6,017 nucleotides of DNA from CAYWVR01 sp964461715 (GTDB lineage Bacteria > Planctomycetota > Phycisphaerae > FEN-1346): contig CAYWVR010000077.1 of NCBI GenBank assembly GCA_964461715.1, forward strand, positions 1 through 6,017. The letters are read 5' to 3'. Position numbers and translations under genes: made by a program. Positions 5,849-6,017 of this stretch are shown here, piece by piece. The stretch's first letter is position 1; each line of letters begins with the position of its first letter. The notes under the pieces are model-generated. The model was given only the letters and a program-made list of their open reading frames with translations. It did no database searches and was not told the DNA's origin.

Positions 5849-5878
5849 ATGGTAGCCGATGACGCGGCCGCGGAGCAA
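5849..5878 (-). promoter_or_regulatory. weak candidate promoter for hsp20-lon
   Basis: On the - strand TTGCTC (complement of 5873-5878) and TACCAT (complement of 5849-5854) are separated by 18 bp. The match to consensus is weak (3 of 6 and 4 of 6). The spacer begins with the perfect 10-bp palindrome CGCGGCCGCG (5863-5872), as GC palindromes also follow the -35 in the two better candidates of the window. A start near 5842 would give a leader of about 39 nt. A heat-shock sigma promoter of another type could equally be present and not recognised. Confidence 0.3.
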
Positions 5879-5914
5879 GTCCTGCGCAAACCGCGCCGGC
5901 TCCAGGCGCCCCGG

Positions 5915-5973
5915 CTTGCGGCGCGGCAAGTCTCCGACCTGCGCGACCCCTGCCCCGAAAGTATGACGCATAC
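5915..5973. repeat. two short inverted repeats upstream of hsp20
   Basis: CTTGC (5915-5919) and GCAAG (5926-5930) are separated by 6 bases; GTATG (5961-5965) and CATAC (5969-5973) by 3 bases. Both lie in the 214-bp region upstream of hsp20 (5804-6017), which contains no other gene that I can support up to the window edge. They are possible operator half-sites. The first recalls the CTTG...CAAG outer bases of the HspR-binding HAIR element, but its inner bases and spacing do not match. No CIRCE element (TTAGCACTC with GAGTGCTAA) is present. Confidence 0.25.
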
Positions 5974-6017
5974 GCAACCGTCCATGCTTCCCGGCGGCCC
6001 CTCCCGTTTTCCCGGCC

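Noticed and set aside
5804..5977. N-terminal extension of hsp20 by 58 residues
   Set aside because: The extension is Arg/Gly/Ser-rich without family similarity and lacks a ribosome-binding site at its start, while the ATG at 5803 has AAGGAG at 7 bases.
5804..6017. CIRCE or HAIR heat-shock operator upstream of hsp20
   Set aside because: No TTAGCACTC/GAGTGCTAA pair and no CTTGAGT/ACTCAAG pair is present; only partial resemblance at 5915-5930.

Overview
The window looks like ordinary chromosomal DNA from a high-GC bacterium (roughly two thirds G+C by eye, with strong G/C bias at third codon positions). The short RpoD-type sigma factor that starts almost directly at region 1.2, and a ClpP-class NfeD-like peptidase with a free C-terminal helical tail, are most reminiscent of Planctomycetota. 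That placement is an inference from family resemblance and was not tested. There are no RNA genes, insertion sequences, CRISPR arrays or phage genes that I can support.

Left part, + strand: the last 44 codons of a gene with an extremely acidic C-terminus (1-135). A 210-bp gap follows with a good promoter candidate and two small hairpins. Next come a 279-residue sigma-70 factor (346-1185) and, 47 bp downstream, adenine phosphoribosyltransferase apt (1233-1781). The last two may be co-transcribed.

Right part, - strand, read from right to left: a small heat-shock protein of the Hsp20 family (5803-5366), the ATP-dependent protease Lon (5373-2920) and an exported NfeD/ClpP-class serine peptidase homologue (2849-1803). 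hsp20 and lon overlap by 8 nt, with the lon ribosome-binding site inside the end of hsp20, so they should be translationally coupled. The peptidase gene lies 70 bp further on and appears to have its own promoter as well. The two gene groups converge with a gap of only 21 bp.

Together the - strand genes form a protein quality-control group. Hsp20 would hold unfolding proteins, Lon would degrade damaged cytoplasmic proteins, and the third protein would act at or outside the cytoplasmic membrane. The most interesting non-coding signals are three promoter-like sites with the same layout (TTGC-type -35, GC palindrome starting the spacer, AT-rich -10 ending at the same offset) and a stem in front of hsp20 that could partly hide its ribosome-binding site, like an RNA thermometer. 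I see no clearly new multi-gene system; the notable points are details of regulation and unusual protein ends.
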